Source of the DNA: Salinivenus lutea
GTDB lineage: Bacteria; Bacteroidota; Rhodothermia; Rhodothermales; Salinibacteraceae
Length of the DNA stretch: 64,000 nt
Direction: 5' to 3'
Assembly: GCA_002894685.1 (NCBI GenBank)
Contig: NCRC01000003.1
Coordinates: forward strand, 1 to 64,000
Shown here: positions 8,934-20,780 of the stretch, in pieces
Layout of the letters: each line of letters starts with the position of its first letter
Position numbering within the stretch: the first letter of the stretch is position 1
Translations under genes and position numbers: made by a program
The notes under the pieces: generated by a model
What the model was told of the DNA's origin: nothing
The model's database searches: none
The model's input: the letters and a program-made list of their open reading frames with translations, nothing else

Positions 8934-9794
8934 ATGTTCGTTCGGTCCGACCCGACTGCCCGCGACGCTGCCCTCACGCCCGCCATCGACACGGTTCGCG
9001 AGCATACGTCGCTCGAGCCCCAGATTGCACTCATTCTGGGGTCCGGCCTCGGGGCCCTCGCCGACGCCGCGACCGACACGACGGTCGTGGACGGCCCGGA
9101 GATTCCCGGCTATCCGGCCTCTACGGTCAGCGGGCACCACGGGCGTCTCGTATTCGGCCGGCTGGAGGACACCCCGGTCGTCTTCGTGCAGGGGCGCGTG
9201 CACCTGTACGAGGGCTACCCCGTGCAGAGGCTGACGATGCCGGTGCGCCTCGTCCATGCCCTGGGGGCCGAGCGCATGGTGGTCACCAACTCCGCGGGCG
9301 GCATCAACCGCACCTTCCATCCCGGCACGCTCATGTTCATCACCGGGCATCTCAACATGGCATTCGCCGCGCCGGGCGTGGGGAGCGACCGGACCCCGCG
9401 CCCAACGGGGGGCGACGGCGGCGGGCGGCGGCACCGCCCGTACTACGACGCGGCGTGGACGGACCGGGCGGAGGACGTGGCGCGGGCGCTCGACGTGGAT
9501 GTGCGACGGGGCGTGTATGCCTGGACGCTGGGCCCCAGTTACGAGACGAAAGCCGAGGTGGAGGCGCTGGAGCGGCTGGGGGCCGATGCGGTGGGGATGA
9601 GCACCGTGCCCGAGGTGTTGCAGGCGCAGGAACTGGGGATGGACGTCGTGGGCCTGTCCACGATCACCAATCCGGCCGCGGGCCTCGCCGACGGAGCGCT
9701 CGATCACGACGAGGTCCTGGAGGTGGGCGCACAGGTCCGTGGCCCCCTCACCACACTGGTGCGCGGCGTCGTGCGGGTGGCGGAGGATGGGTAG
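8934..9794 (+). CDS. punA: Purine nucleoside phosphorylase
   Basis: A 286-residue enzyme of the trimeric inosine/guanosine phosphorylase family (phosphorolysis of purine nucleosides to base and ribose-1-phosphate; purine salvage). Visible motifs are ILGSGLGALAD near residue 30, the phosphate-binding GHHGRLVFG, VHLYEGYP, TNSAGGIN, and the base-binding region YAWTLGPSYETKAEVEALERLGADAVGMSTVPE, followed by STITNPAAG. A Gly/Arg-rich insertion of about 20 residues (PTGGDGGGRRHRP) follows HLNMAFAAPG and looks like a lineage-specific loop. The start at 8934 (MFVRSD) was chosen since the upstream stretch overlaps the transporter gene. Confidence 0.9.
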   Translation: MFVRSDPTARDAALTPAIDTVREHTSLEPQIALILGSGLGALADAATDTTVVDGPEIPGYPASTVSGHHGRLVFGRLEDTPVVFVQGRVHLYEGYPVQRLTMPVRLVHALGAERMVVTNSAGGINRTFHPGTLMFITGHLNMAFAAPGVGSDRTPRPTGGDGGGRRHRPYYDAAWTDRAEDVARALDVDVRRGVYAWTLGPSYETKAEVEALERLGADAVGMSTVPEVLQAQELGMDVVGLSTITNPAAGLADGALDHDEVLEVGAQVRGPLTTLVRGVVRVAEDG

Positions 9795-9909
9795 GCGAAC
9801 GGAAAACGTTCCAAGCTTTCAATGCTCGGCCCCGAACACGACCCGGCGTCGGAAATTGATCGTGGTGGTCCGGTTTTGCTTCCTCTGAGCCTCAGACGTT
9901 CCCTCCTCC

Positions 9910-11211
9910 ATGATTCCTCTTCTCACCCCCGACGACACCGACCGCCTCGACGCCATTCGGCGCCGCGGGGGCACCTTCAGCGATGAGGTCGACGCGACCG
10001 TCGACGACATCCTGAGTCAGGTGCGGGCCCAGGGCGACGACGCGGTGCGCGCCTACACGGAGAAATTCGACGGGGTGCGGCCCGACCCGGTGAAGGTCCC
10101 CGCCGACACCCTCGAGACGGCCGCCACGGCGCTCGACGACGACCTGCGGGGCGCGCTTGAGCGGGCCGAAGACAACATCCGCCGCTTCCACGAGAAGCAG
10201 GTGCGGGAGTCCTGGTTTGCCGAGGACGGCGACGGGGTCGTGCTGGGCCAGCGCGTGGTTCCGATGGAGCGTGCCGGGCTGTACGTGCCGGGCGGCACGG
10301 CCTTCTACCCGTCCAGCCTGCTCATGAACGCGATTCCGGCGCAGGTGGCGGGCGTGGACGAGATTCACCTCGTCTCGCCCCCCCAGGACGACGGGCGCCC
10401 GCATCCGCTGGTCCTCGCGACCGCCGCGCTCCTGGGCCTGGAGCACATCTACGCCATTGGGGGAGCACAGGCCGTGGGGGCGCTCGCCTACGGCACCGAG
10501 ACGGTCCCGGCCGTCGACACGATTGTGGGGCCGGGCAATGCATACGTGGCCGCGGCGAAGAAGAAGGTGTTCGGGCGCGTGGGCATCGACTCCGTGGCCG
10601 GGCCGAGTGAGATCGGGGTGCTGGCCGACGCCACCGCCGATCCCGAGTTCGTGGCGGCCGACCTTCTCTCGCAGGCGGAGCACGACGAGCGGGCCTCCGC
10701 CATTCTCATCACGCCCCACCGCCCGCTGGCCGAGGCCGTGCAGGACGCGGTCGAAGAGCGCGTGCCGTCCCTCCCCCGGGCCGACGTCATCGAGCAGTCG
10801 CTGGCCGACTACGGCGCGTGCATCGTGGTCGACACGATGGACGAGGCCGTGGACCTCATGAATGAGCTCGCCGTGGAGCACCTGGAGCTCCACGTGGACG
10901 ACCCGTGGCGCACCATGACCCAGATCCGGCACGCCGGGGCGCTCTTTTTGGGCGCGCACTCTGCCGAGCCGGTCGGCGATTACTTTGCCGGCCCCAACCA
11001 CGTGCTCCCCACCGGCGGCACGGCCCGTCACGCCTCGGCCCTGGGGGTCGACGACTTCGTGCGCACCCAGTCCGTTCTGTCCTACACCGACGATCGATTG
11101 CGCCAGACGGGCGACGACATCATGACCCTCGCCGAGGCGGAAGACCTCCAGGCCCACGCCGAGGCCATCCGCGTGCGGCTCGATCGGGCCGAGTCGAGCG
11201 ACGCCGCGTAG
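9910..11211 (+). CDS. hisD: Histidinol dehydrogenase
   Basis: A 433-residue enzyme, the usual family length, catalysing the last two oxidations of histidine synthesis (L-histidinol to L-histidine, NAD+, Zn2+). Recognisable blocks are RAGLYVPGGTAFYPSSLLMNAIPAQVAGV, IYAIGGAQAVGALAYGTETVPAVDTIVGPGNAYVAAAKKKVFGRVGIDSVAGPSEI, the zinc/catalytic segment LLSQAEHDERA, EHLELH and PVGDYFAGPNHVLPTGGTARHASALGVDDFV. It is followed 109 bp later by hisC, the preceding pathway step, so the two form a small his cluster separated from the other his genes. Confidence 0.96.
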   Translation: MIPLLTPDDTDRLDAIRRRGGTFSDEVDATVDDILSQVRAQGDDAVRAYTEKFDGVRPDPVKVPADTLETAATALDDDLRGALERAEDNIRRFHEKQVRESWFAEDGDGVVLGQRVVPMERAGLYVPGGTAFYPSSLLMNAIPAQVAGVDEIHLVSPPQDDGRPHPLVLATAALLGLEHIYAIGGAQAVGALAYGTETVPAVDTIVGPGNAYVAAAKKKVFGRVGIDSVAGPSEIGVLADATADPEFVAADLLSQAEHDERASAILITPHRPLAEAVQDAVEERVPSLPRADVIEQSLADYGACIVVDTMDEAVDLMNELAVEHLELHVDDPWRTMTQIRHAGALFLGAHSAEPVGDYFAGPNHVLPTGGTARHASALGVDDFVRTQSVLSYTDDRLRQTGDDIMTLAEAEDLQAHAEAIRVRLDRAESSDAA

Positions 11212-11320
11212 CGCCGGTTCGAAAAAGCGGTGACGGCGGAGACATTGCGCGGTCGCCCCGGTATGTTGCCCCTGCAGGCGAGACGGCTCACGATCCCGCT
11301 CGCGTTTTCGTTCTCCTCCC

Positions 11321-12433
11321 ATGGCTGCTGACTTTCCCGCAATGTCCATCGACGACGTGCTTTCGCTCATCCGGCCCGCTGTGCGCAACCAGGGCGAGTA
11401 CGTGGTGGACCATCCGAGCGGGATCGACGTGAAGCTCAACCAGAACGAGAGCCCGTTCGACCTGCCGGACGAGATCAAGGAAGAACTCCTGGACGCCTTT
11501 GGGCAGGTCGACTTTAACCGCTACCCCAGCGAGCAGCCGCAGGAGCTCCGCCGGGCCCTCGCCGAACACGAGGGCGTGAGCCCGGAGCACCTCATCGTGG
11601 GCAACGGCTCCAACGAGATTACGTACACCTTCGGGCTCGCCTTTCTCGATCCGGGCGACCCGGTGGTGCTGCCCCGGCCCATGTTCTCGCTGTACGAGAA
11701 GGTGGCGCACTTGCAGGAGGCCGACCTGACCGAGGTGCCGCCCCGCGACGACCTGCGCTTCGACACCGACGGGCTTGTGCGGGCCGTGCGCGAGACGGAG
11801 GCGACGATGACCGTCCTGGCCACGCCCAACAACCCGACCGGACGCGCCCTGCGGATCGACGAGATTGAACGCATTGCGGCCGCCTCGCCCGGCATGGTGG
11901 TGGTCGACGAGGCCTACGTCGAATTCAACGACGAGCCCAGCGCCCGCACGCTCCTCGACGACTACCCGAACATTATCGTCCTGCGCACGCTGTCGAAGGC
12001 CTTCGGGCTGGCCGGCATCCGCATTGGATACCTCGTGGCCCGCCCCCCGGTGGTGACCGAGCTGATGAAATCGCGCCTTCCGTTCATGGTCGGTCGCTTT
12101 GCGGAGCAGACGGCCCTGTCGGTGCTCCGCCGGCCCACGCTCATCGACGAGCGGGTGCGGCAGATGCAGGTCTCGATTACAGAAGTGGCCGAGGCCCTAA
12201 AGACCATCGACGGAGTCGAGGTGGTGCCCACGCAGGCCAATTTTGTAATCTTCACCACGCCGATGGATGCGGACCGCCTCCAGGACCACCTGACGGACCA
12301 CGGCGTGCTGGTGCGCAACATGGGCGGGTACCCGGAGCTGGAAGGCTATCTGCGGGTCAGCGCCGGCACGCGAGCGGAGAACAAGGCATTTTTGACTGCG
12401 TTGGAACAGACGCTTTCCGCGCACGACCAGTAG
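11321..12433 (+). CDS. hisC: Histidinol-phosphate aminotransferase
   Basis: A 370-residue PLP-dependent fold-type I aminotransferase (imidazole acetol phosphate plus glutamate to histidinol phosphate). The Schiff-base lysine is Lys226 in RTLSKAFGLAGIRIGY; other family marks are NQNESPFDLP, GNGSNEI, LATPNNPTGRAL and VVVDEAYVEF. It lies downstream of hisD on the same strand. A second ATG at 11342 is possible, but the first gives the normal N-terminal length. The gene is followed by a strong hairpin at 12456-12481. Confidence 0.94.
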   Translation: MAADFPAMSIDDVLSLIRPAVRNQGEYVVDHPSGIDVKLNQNESPFDLPDEIKEELLDAFGQVDFNRYPSEQPQELRRALAEHEGVSPEHLIVGNGSNEITYTFGLAFLDPGDPVVLPRPMFSLYEKVAHLQEADLTEVPPRDDLRFDTDGLVRAVRETEATMTVLATPNNPTGRALRIDEIERIAAASPGMVVVDEAYVEFNDEPSARTLLDDYPNIIVLRTLSKAFGLAGIRIGYLVARPPVVTELMKSRLPFMVGRFAEQTALSVLRRPTLIDERVRQMQVSITEVAEALKTIDGVEVVPTQANFVIFTTPMDADRLQDHLTDHGVLVRNMGGYPELEGYLRVSAGTRAENKAFLTALEQTLSAHDQ

Positions 12434-12455
12434 ACCCTCTCGGGCGCCGCCGATG

Positions 12456-12481
12456 CCCCCGTTCCTGCTGCGGAGCGGGGG
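12456..12481 (+). terminator. GC-rich hairpin after hisC
   Basis: A 10-bp stem with one G-T wobble (12456-12465 with 12472-12481) and a 6-nt loop, 22 bp after the hisC stop. No T tract follows, so it may be a Rho-independent-like terminator, an mRNA 3' stabiliser, or part of the leader of the next gene. Confidence 0.45.
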
Positions 12482-12531
12482 ATTCGTCGTGCGTCCTACG
12501 GACACGTCTTTTCGAATACACTGCGATCGCG

Positions 12532-13140
12532 ATGGACTTTACTCGGGTTGACATTATCGGTCTCTCAACGAGCCCGTCCAGCGGCGGTGCGTACGCGCTG
12601 GTGCTGGGGGAGGTGGAGGGCAACCGCCGCCTGCCGATTATCATTGGCGCCTTCGAGGCGCAGGCGATCGCGCTGGAGCTGGAAAAAATTCAGCCGCCCC
12701 GGCCGATGACGCACGACTTGCTGCGCGACACGTTCGACGAACTGGAGGTGGACGTGACGGAGGTCGTGATCGATGAGCTCCGGGAGGGCACCTTCTTCGC
12801 CAAGATTCGCTATCGCCACAACGGCGACGAGCACCAGCTCGACTCCCGGCCCAGCGACGCCGTGGCCCTTGCCGTGCGCGTGGAGGCGCCCATCTTTGTG
12901 GCCCCCGCCGTGCTCGAAGAGGCGGGCATCGTGGCCGAGGACGAGGCCGACATCTCCTCGATTACCGAACAGGCAGAGGGGGCGTCCTCCGGGGGCGAAG
13001 AGGAGACGGGCGGCACGCAGCTGGAGCAGATGCAGAAAAAGCTGGAGGAGGCCGTCGAGAAAGAGGACTACGAAAAGGCCGCCGAGCTCCGTGACGAGAT
13101 TGAACGCCTGAAGCAAGAGCAGGAGCAGAACCAAAACTGA
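12532..13140 (+). CDS. Bifunctional nuclease-family protein with UVR motif
   Basis: A 202-residue protein. Residues 1-135 form a BFN (DUF151) domain: LGEVEGNRRLPIIIGAFEAQAIALELE, PRPMTHDLLRDTF and RPSDAVALAVRVEAPIFV are the family signatures. Members have been described with DNase/RNase activity. Residues about 165-200 form a UvrB/UvrC (UVR) helical hairpin (QMQKKLEEAVEKEDYEKAAELRDEIERLKQEQ). The linker is acidic. This BFN-UVR arrangement is common in Bacteroidota and Chlorobi. It is transcribed alone and closed by a clear terminator at 13178. Confidence 0.9.
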   Translation: MDFTRVDIIGLSTSPSSGGAYALVLGEVEGNRRLPIIIGAFEAQAIALELEKIQPPRPMTHDLLRDTFDELEVDVTEVVIDELREGTFFAKIRYRHNGDEHQLDSRPSDAVALAVRVEAPIFVAPAVLEEAGIVAEDEADISSITEQAEGASSGGEEETGGTQLEQMQKKLEEAVEKEDYEKAAELRDEIERLKQEQEQNQN

Positions 13141-13177
13141 TGGCCCCGTCCGCCCGGCGCCCCGCTCCTCCGTTTCA

Positions 13178-13219
13178 CGCGAAGCCTTGAGGCCCCCGCC
13201 TTCAGGGCTTCGCGTTTTT
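13178..13219 (+). terminator. Rho-independent terminator
   Basis: A 9-bp perfect outer stem (13178-13186 with 13206-13214), a partly paired inner stem, and a TTTTT run at 13215-13219. It ends the bifunctional nuclease transcript before bshC. Confidence 0.9.
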
Positions 13220-13276
13220 ATTTGCCGGGACGCCCCGTGTCGTCTTGTCCCTCTCCCCTGAACGCGCCTCCCCCGC

Positions 13277-14920
13277 ATGCCCTCCGTCGCCCCGTCGTCC
13301 ATCCGCCGCGCCGCGCCCGACGCCCTTGGCGCCTTCCCCGACCTGTTCGTTGATTACTGTACCGACTACGACGCCGTCGCCGCGTTCTATCCGGGCGACT
13401 GGCGCGACCCGGCGACGCGCCAGGACGCCGCGGCCCGGGCCGCCCGCCGCCCCGCCGACCGGGCGGCGCTGGCCGATGTGCTGGCCGACCAGAACGAGCG
13501 CTGGGGCGGCTCCGAGGCCACGCAGGAGCAGATCGACACCCTTCGCGATCCAGAGAGCATCGCCGTGGTGACGGGGCAGCAGGTGGGGCTGTTCACCGGC
13601 CCGCTCTACACGATCTACAAGACAATTACGACGCTCCAGCTCGCGACGGAGTGGGCGGAGCAGACGGGCCGCCCCGTCGTGCCCGTGTTCTGGGTGGAGG
13701 GGGAGGATCACGACTTTACGGAGATTGCGACGGCCCACGTGCTGCGGCGCAACGAGGAGGTGCCGCTCGAGTACGCCCCGGGCGTGGGCGAGAATCCCGG
13801 CGCGGTGGGCCGCCTCCGCCTTACGGATGACATTGAGGCGGTGCTGAACCGGCTCGACGAGGCGCTGCCCGCATCCGACTTCAAGCCGGGCGTGATGGAG
13901 CAGGTGCGGGCGGCCTACCGACCCGGCACGCGCCTCGAGGACGCCTTTGCGCAGCTCCTCCGGTCCCTATTCGAGGACGAGGGCCTCGTCTTTATCAACC
14001 CGGACGACGCGCGGCTCAAGGCGCTCACTCGCCCGCTCTTCCGGAAGGAGTTGAACGATCCCCAGACGCCCGCGGCCCGCATTGAGGCCACGAGCCAGGC
14101 CCTGCGCGACCGCGGCTACCACGCGCAGGTCCACGCCCGGCCCACCAATCTGTTCTGGCTGGCCGACGATGGCCGCTACGCCATCGATCGGGACGAGGAC
14201 GGCCGCTTCGGGCTCCGCGGCACGGACCGCTCGTTCACGGCCGATGAGCTCCTGGGGCACCTCGACGACACCCCGGAGCGGTTCAGTCCCAACGTGGTGC
14301 TGCGGCCGCTCATGCAGGATCACCTGCTGCCGACGGCGGCCTACGTGGCCGGGCCGGGGGAGGTCTCCTACTTTGCCCAGTACGGTGACGTGTACGACTG
14401 GGCCGGCCTCGACCAGCCCCTCATTCATCCGCGGGCCAGCGTGAGCCTCGTGGAGGGCAAGGTGCAGAAGGTGCTCGACAAGTATGACCTCTCGGTGGCC
14501 GACCTCCAGCCCGACGTGGACGCCCTCTTCCAGGAGGTCGTGGTGGATACGATGGCCAACGGCGTGGACGCGGCCTTTCAGGAGGCGACGACCGAGATGC
14601 ACAAGGCCCTCAACGCCCTCAAGCCCGAGGTGGAAGGCGTCGACCGGTCCCTCTCCGCCTCGGTCGAGGCCACGCGGGCCGCGGTCGTGGAGGAGCTGAA
14701 GGACCTGAAGCAGCGCACGGTGCGCGCGGAGAAACGACAGCACGACGAGGTGCGCGCCCAGCTCTCCAAGGCACGGAAAAACCTGCGGCCGGGCGGCATC
14801 CTGCAGGAGCGACGGATCAACGTCCTGTACTTTTTGAACAAGTATAGCCCCGGCCTTCTGAACGACCTACGGGCGGCGCTGAGCACCGACACCTCCACCC
14901 ACCAAATCGTTTCGCTGTAG
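13277..14920 (+). CDS. bshC: Putative cysteine ligase BshC (bacillithiol synthesis)
   Basis: A 547-residue protein matching BshC in length and motifs. BshC adds cysteine to GlcN-malate to make bacillithiol, the low-molecular-weight thiol. Signatures are AVVTGQQVGLFTGPLYTIYKTITTLQLA near residue 100, VFWVEGEDHDFTEI, LRPLMQDHLLPTAAYVAGPGEVSYFAQ and a C-terminal coiled coil (about 430-520) ending QERRINVLYFLNKYSPGLLNDLRAAL. The deacetylase of the same pathway, bshB1, is at 21004-21762; the glycosyltransferase bshA is not in the window. The HD gene starts 3 bp after its stop, suggesting co-transcription. Confidence 0.93.
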   Translation: MPSVAPSSIRRAAPDALGAFPDLFVDYCTDYDAVAAFYPGDWRDPATRQDAAARAARRPADRAALADVLADQNERWGGSEATQEQIDTLRDPESIAVVTGQQVGLFTGPLYTIYKTITTLQLATEWAEQTGRPVVPVFWVEGEDHDFTEIATAHVLRRNEEVPLEYAPGVGENPGAVGRLRLTDDIEAVLNRLDEALPASDFKPGVMEQVRAAYRPGTRLEDAFAQLLRSLFEDEGLVFINPDDARLKALTRPLFRKELNDPQTPAARIEATSQALRDRGYHAQVHARPTNLFWLADDGRYAIDRDEDGRFGLRGTDRSFTADELLGHLDDTPERFSPNVVLRPLMQDHLLPTAAYVAGPGEVSYFAQYGDVYDWAGLDQPLIHPRASVSLVEGKVQKVLDKYDLSVADLQPDVDALFQEVVVDTMANGVDAAFQEATTEMHKALNALKPEVEGVDRSLSASVEATRAAVVEELKDLKQRTVRAEKRQHDEVRAQLSKARKNLRPGGILQERRINVLYFLNKYSPGLLNDLRAALSTDTSTHQIVSL

Positions 14921-14922
14921 CC

Positions 14923-15630
14923 GTGCCTTCCGATTCTCCTCCCCGCCGGTTCGACGTCGCGCCCGACGACGCGCTGTTTAGCCCGCTCATTGAGCACGCC
15001 ATCGAGCTGTCGGCCCAGTGGCACGACGGCACCTACCGCAAGAGCGTGTGGCGGGACCCGGCCTTTGAGGTGCCGGAGGGGGAGGACATTCAGATTCCGG
15101 TGATGGCACACCTGGCGGCGGTCGCCTCAATTGTGCACCGCGCGGGGTGGGACGAATACACCGTGGCCGCGGCCTACCTCCACGACACCATTGAGGACAT
15201 GAATCAGCACGGCCAGCGCCTGCGACGAAAGCAGCTCCGCGACGCCGTGGGGGCGGACGTGGCGAAGCTCGTGGCGCAGGTGTCGGAGCAAAAGCTCGAC
15301 GAGAACGGGGAGATGCGACCGTGGCGGGCCCGCAAGGAGGACTACATCGAGAGCCTGCGGACCGGGAGCGCCCGGGCCGCGGCCATCAGCCTGGCCGATA
15401 AGATTCACAACCTGTGGTCCATCAACCAGAGCCGGGAGGCCGGGGAGCCCATCTTTGAGGTGCTCAGCGGGGATTGGGCGGCGCAGCGCTGGTTTCACCG
15501 GGCGGTGCTGGAGGCCTCCACGCACCACGACGACGCCCGTCTCGTCCCGATGCGGGAGCGCCTGCGCCGCGAAATCGACCGCCTCGAGGGAGCGGCAGAG
15601 GGAGGAGGCCCGACGGCACGACCGCATTAG
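14923..15630 (+). CDS. HD-domain phosphohydrolase (SpoT-HD/MESH1-like)
   Basis: A 235-residue protein with a GTG start 3 bp after bshC. The HD fold is visible: LIEHAIELSAQWHDGTYRK, HLAAVASIVHRAGWDEYTVAAAYLHDTIEDM (HD pair followed by ED, as in RelA/SpoT hydrolase domains) and AISLADKIHNLWSI. There is no synthetase or regulatory domain, so it resembles small stand-alone (p)ppGpp or nucleotide hydrolases. The true substrate cannot be told. Its stop overlaps the stop of the convergent membrane-protein gene by 4 bp. Confidence 0.8.
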   Translation: MPSDSPPRRFDVAPDDALFSPLIEHAIELSAQWHDGTYRKSVWRDPAFEVPEGEDIQIPVMAHLAAVASIVHRAGWDEYTVAAAYLHDTIEDMNQHGQRLRRKQLRDAVGADVAKLVAQVSEQKLDENGEMRPWRARKEDYIESLRTGSARAAAISLADKIHNLWSINQSREAGEPIFEVLSGDWAAQRWFHRAVLEASTHHDDARLVPMRERLRREIDRLEGAAEGGGPTARPH

Positions 15631-16175
15631 GCGGCAAGCTGGTTCGTGTCCGTGCGGTCGAGGATGAGCTTGAGGGTTCCCACGAGCAGGACGGCGGCGA
15701 TCGGGAGCAGCACCTGGAAGGCCGTGATAAAGAGGGACGACATCTGAAGCCCGAAGATCAGGACGACAGTGGGGGCACAACACGCCCCGCCGGCCAGCAG
15801 GGCCGGAAGGCTGGCGAGAATGCCGGTTGAGCGGTTGAAGCGGCAGGCGTGGGGGTGTTTGTAGGCGAGGTAGGTGACTGCGAGGTTGAGGCCGGCCAGG
15901 CCCGAGAGGAGCCCCCCAATGAGCACGTTGAGCGGGGACAGCAGGAGCGTGAGTCCGGGCAGGGTGAGCTGCAGGATGGGCTCGAAGGTCATCGTTCCCG
16001 TCCGGTCGAACATGCGGGTCCACTCCGTCGTGAGGAGGCGCACGCCCTGTCCGCTAAACGAGAGGTCCTGCAGGGCGATGAGAAACAAGAGCAGATACCC
16101 GCCGCCCAGCCCGATCGCGAGTCGGCGGTAGAAGGGGCGGGAGAGGATGTGGCGAAGCTTGTGCCAGGCAGACAT
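15627..16175 (-). CDS. Integral membrane protein with paired cysteines
   Basis: A 182-residue protein with about four hydrophobic helices, started at MSAWHKL (16175); an ATG further upstream at 16226 would add 17 poorly conserved-looking residues. A helix begins GGACCAPTVVLIFG, so two adjacent Cys lie at a membrane helix end, a pattern that recalls metal-handling membrane proteins such as MerT; no other family feature supports that. The gene converges with the HD hydrolase (4-bp overlap of stops) and is followed upstream by the DUF3179 gene on the same strand. Function unknown. Confidence 0.7.
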   Translation of the reverse strand: MSAWHKLRHILSRPFYRRLAIGLGGGYLLLFLIALQDLSFSGQGVRLLTTEWTRMFDRTGTMTFEPILQLTLPGLTLLLSPLNVLIGGLLSGLAGLNLAVTYLAYKHPHACRFNRSTGILASLPALLAGGACCAPTVVLIFGLQMSSLFITAFQVLLPIAAVLLVGTLKLILDRTDTNQLAA

Positions 16176-16245
16176 GGGAGGAGTGCGGATGGGTGCGACG
16201 GAGAGCCGCGCCGGCTGAGCGAGCACCGGTATGCAGCCGGGCCCG

Positions 16246-17262
16246 TTACGGGCGCTCGCTGTCCGGGTAGAAGGCGTGCCAGGCGAAGTAAAAGGCCTCC
16301 ACGGCGACCTGCTCCTCGAACGGGAGGGCGTCGGCTGCGTACCGGTCGCCGTTCACCGTGTACGTCCCGTCGTCGTGGGGCGTCACGTCCGCGTCGGGGC
16401 GGGGGTAGATCCGGCCCGTGTCCAGCTCAGAATCGTACACCGCGAGGAACGAGTCGGTCGTCAGCACCCGTTCGTCCTTGAGCGTCGACAGGAGGAAATA
16501 GGCGCTGGTGTCGCTCGACCGAACCCCGACGACCATCTCCTTCGGGTGGTGTCGGTCCGACTCGTGCATCAGGGGAAAGAGGACGTTGCGGGCCTGGTAG
16601 TAGCCCCCGATCGGGTTGTAGCGCCCGTACGGATCGTTGTTGTAGTTGCGCAGGTGGCCGGTCTCCTCACTCAGCACCTTCGTCTCGGGGTGGGCCGCCC
16701 GCCAGTTCTCCCAGGTGGTCCAGATCAGGTTCACCTCGTCGAGGGTGTCGCCCCGGTGAGAGCCGGTCAGGCCCGTTGCGGCAATCTGTGAGAAGTAGCT
16801 TTCCGTCTCGCGGTCGAACATCACGAGGTTGCTGTTCAGAAGTTGACCGGAGACGCCGAGGGTGGTATCGCCCCGTTTGAAGCCCTGCGCCGTGGCAGTG
16901 AGGGGGCAGTAGGTGATGGCCACGTTCAGGCCGCCGACGGCGTCGTTCACGATCTCGTGTTGAACGAGGATGCGTTGCGGGTAGGCGCGGGCCTCCCCGT
17001 TGTGGAGGAAACCGATCACCTTGTCCTCGGCCGACAGGCGGGCCTCGTCGGCGTCGAGGAAGCGGGCAGAATCAATGGACGGAATGCCGTCGGGGGGCGG
17101 CCCGCCCGACATCATGAAGTCGGCGTAGTCGTCAATGTCGTCGCCGAGGACGTAGGCGCTCGATGCGAGGGGCAGGTCCGGGTCCACGTCAGCCACATGG
17201 GGGCCGAGGCCGATAAGGGCAGCGGTGAGGAGGGCGAGGCCGGCAGTCTTAACGGAGAACAT
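16246..17262 (-). CDS. DUF3179 domain protein, exported
   Basis: A 338-residue protein with an N-terminal hydrophobic signal (VKTAGLALLTAALIGLGPHVADV). The body matches DUF3179: VIGFLHNGEARAYPQRILVQHEIVND, then NVAITYCPLTATAQGFKR (the conserved YCPLT with a Cys) and VSGQLLNSNLVMFDRETESYFSQIAATG, plus LPFEEQVAVEAFYFAWHAFYPDSE at the end. The molecular function of the family is not known; the conserved Cys and His suggest redox or metal binding. It lies 70 bp upstream of the Cys-pair membrane protein on the same strand, and the two may be co-expressed. Confidence 0.88.
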   Translation of the reverse strand: MFSVKTAGLALLTAALIGLGPHVADVDPDLPLASSAYVLGDDIDDYADFMMSGGPPPDGIPSIDSARFLDADEARLSAEDKVIGFLHNGEARAYPQRILVQHEIVNDAVGGLNVAITYCPLTATAQGFKRGDTTLGVSGQLLNSNLVMFDRETESYFSQIAATGLTGSHRGDTLDEVNLIWTTWENWRAAHPETKVLSEETGHLRNYNNDPYGRYNPIGGYYQARNVLFPLMHESDRHHPKEMVVGVRSSDTSAYFLLSTLKDERVLTTDSFLAVYDSELDTGRIYPRPDADVTPHDDGTYTVNGDRYAADALPFEEQVAVEAFYFAWHAFYPDSERP

Positions 17263-17466
17263 GGGAGCATAGACGGTCGGGGAGAACGTCGGGAACGAGG
17301 CTGGAGGCGACTTCCCGTGTGGGAGTGTGTCGCGGCCCCCCGGAATTTGTTACGCCGGGGCACTCGACGGTCGCTTCTCGCAAGAAAAAGCGCACACCCC
17401 GGCCGCAAGGGCTGCCTCCGGCCGAGACGACGGCACCGACCCTGGGGGCGGCCCGACCGTGTCCCC

Positions 17467-17898
17467 CTACGCCAGCAGCCGGTCGTACGCCACCTTGATG
17501 CAGCGATTGCGCACGTACGGGAGCTGGGCGTCCGCGGCCAGTTCCTCTGCCTCCGAACTCGACACCCCCAACTGCGTCCAGATGACGGGGCGCTGCCCGG
17601 TCTGCTTCGTCCGCTCGATGGCGGTGCGCACCATGTCGGCCGTGTGCTGCGGACGGCGAAAGATGTCCACCACGTCAATCTCGATGTCCGGTGGGATGCT
17701 GGGCAGGTCCGGGTAGCACGGTTCCCCGAGCACCTCGTCGTAGTTTGGGTTGACCGGCACGATGCGGTAGCCCCGATGCTTCATGTAGCGGGCGATCTTG
17801 TGGCTGGTCCGGTCGGGATTGCCCGAGCAGCCGACGACGGCGATCGCCTGGGCCGATTCGAGGACGGAGCGAAGGTCGGGAGACGGCGCCTGGGGCAT
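17467..17898 (-). CDS. CoA-binding (YccU-type) protein
   Basis: A 143-residue Rossmann-fold protein of the succinyl-CoA-synthetase-like CoA-binding family. The Gly-rich loop IAVVGCSGNPDRTSHKIARYMKHRGYRIVPVNPNYDEVLGEPCYP and the following VDIFRRPQHTADMV and IWTQLGV blocks are typical. The start at 17898 (MPQAPS) was picked because upstream codons overlap the leuS promoter region. The in vivo ligand and role of the family are unclear. It is divergent from leuS. Confidence 0.88.
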   Translation of the reverse strand: MPQAPSPDLRSVLESAQAIAVVGCSGNPDRTSHKIARYMKHRGYRIVPVNPNYDEVLGEPCYPDLPSIPPDIEIDVVDIFRRPQHTADMVRTAIERTKQTGQRPVIWTQLGVSSSEAEELAADAQLPYVRNRCIKVAYDRLLA

Positions 17899-18113
17899 GG
17901 GAGAGAGCGGATGGATGGGGAAAACAGCGGGCGAGGCGTCCCGGCGGGGGCCACGGACGGGCATAGAACGATTGAATTCCGCGGACGAGAGTGGAGAGAG
18001 CTTCTCCAAGTCTGTACCCTGTACTACTCGTGGCACGCCCAGATCCTGTCGATGGACGTGTCCCGTACACCCCCACGTCCGTTACTCGCATTCCTTCGAT
18101 CGTCTCGACGCCC

Positions 18114-20723
<2,610 letters not shown>

Positions 20724-20780
20724 CTGCGTTGCGGGGCGACAGCACGGCCCCAAGCCGCCTGCTGCCTGCCTGACTTCGAG

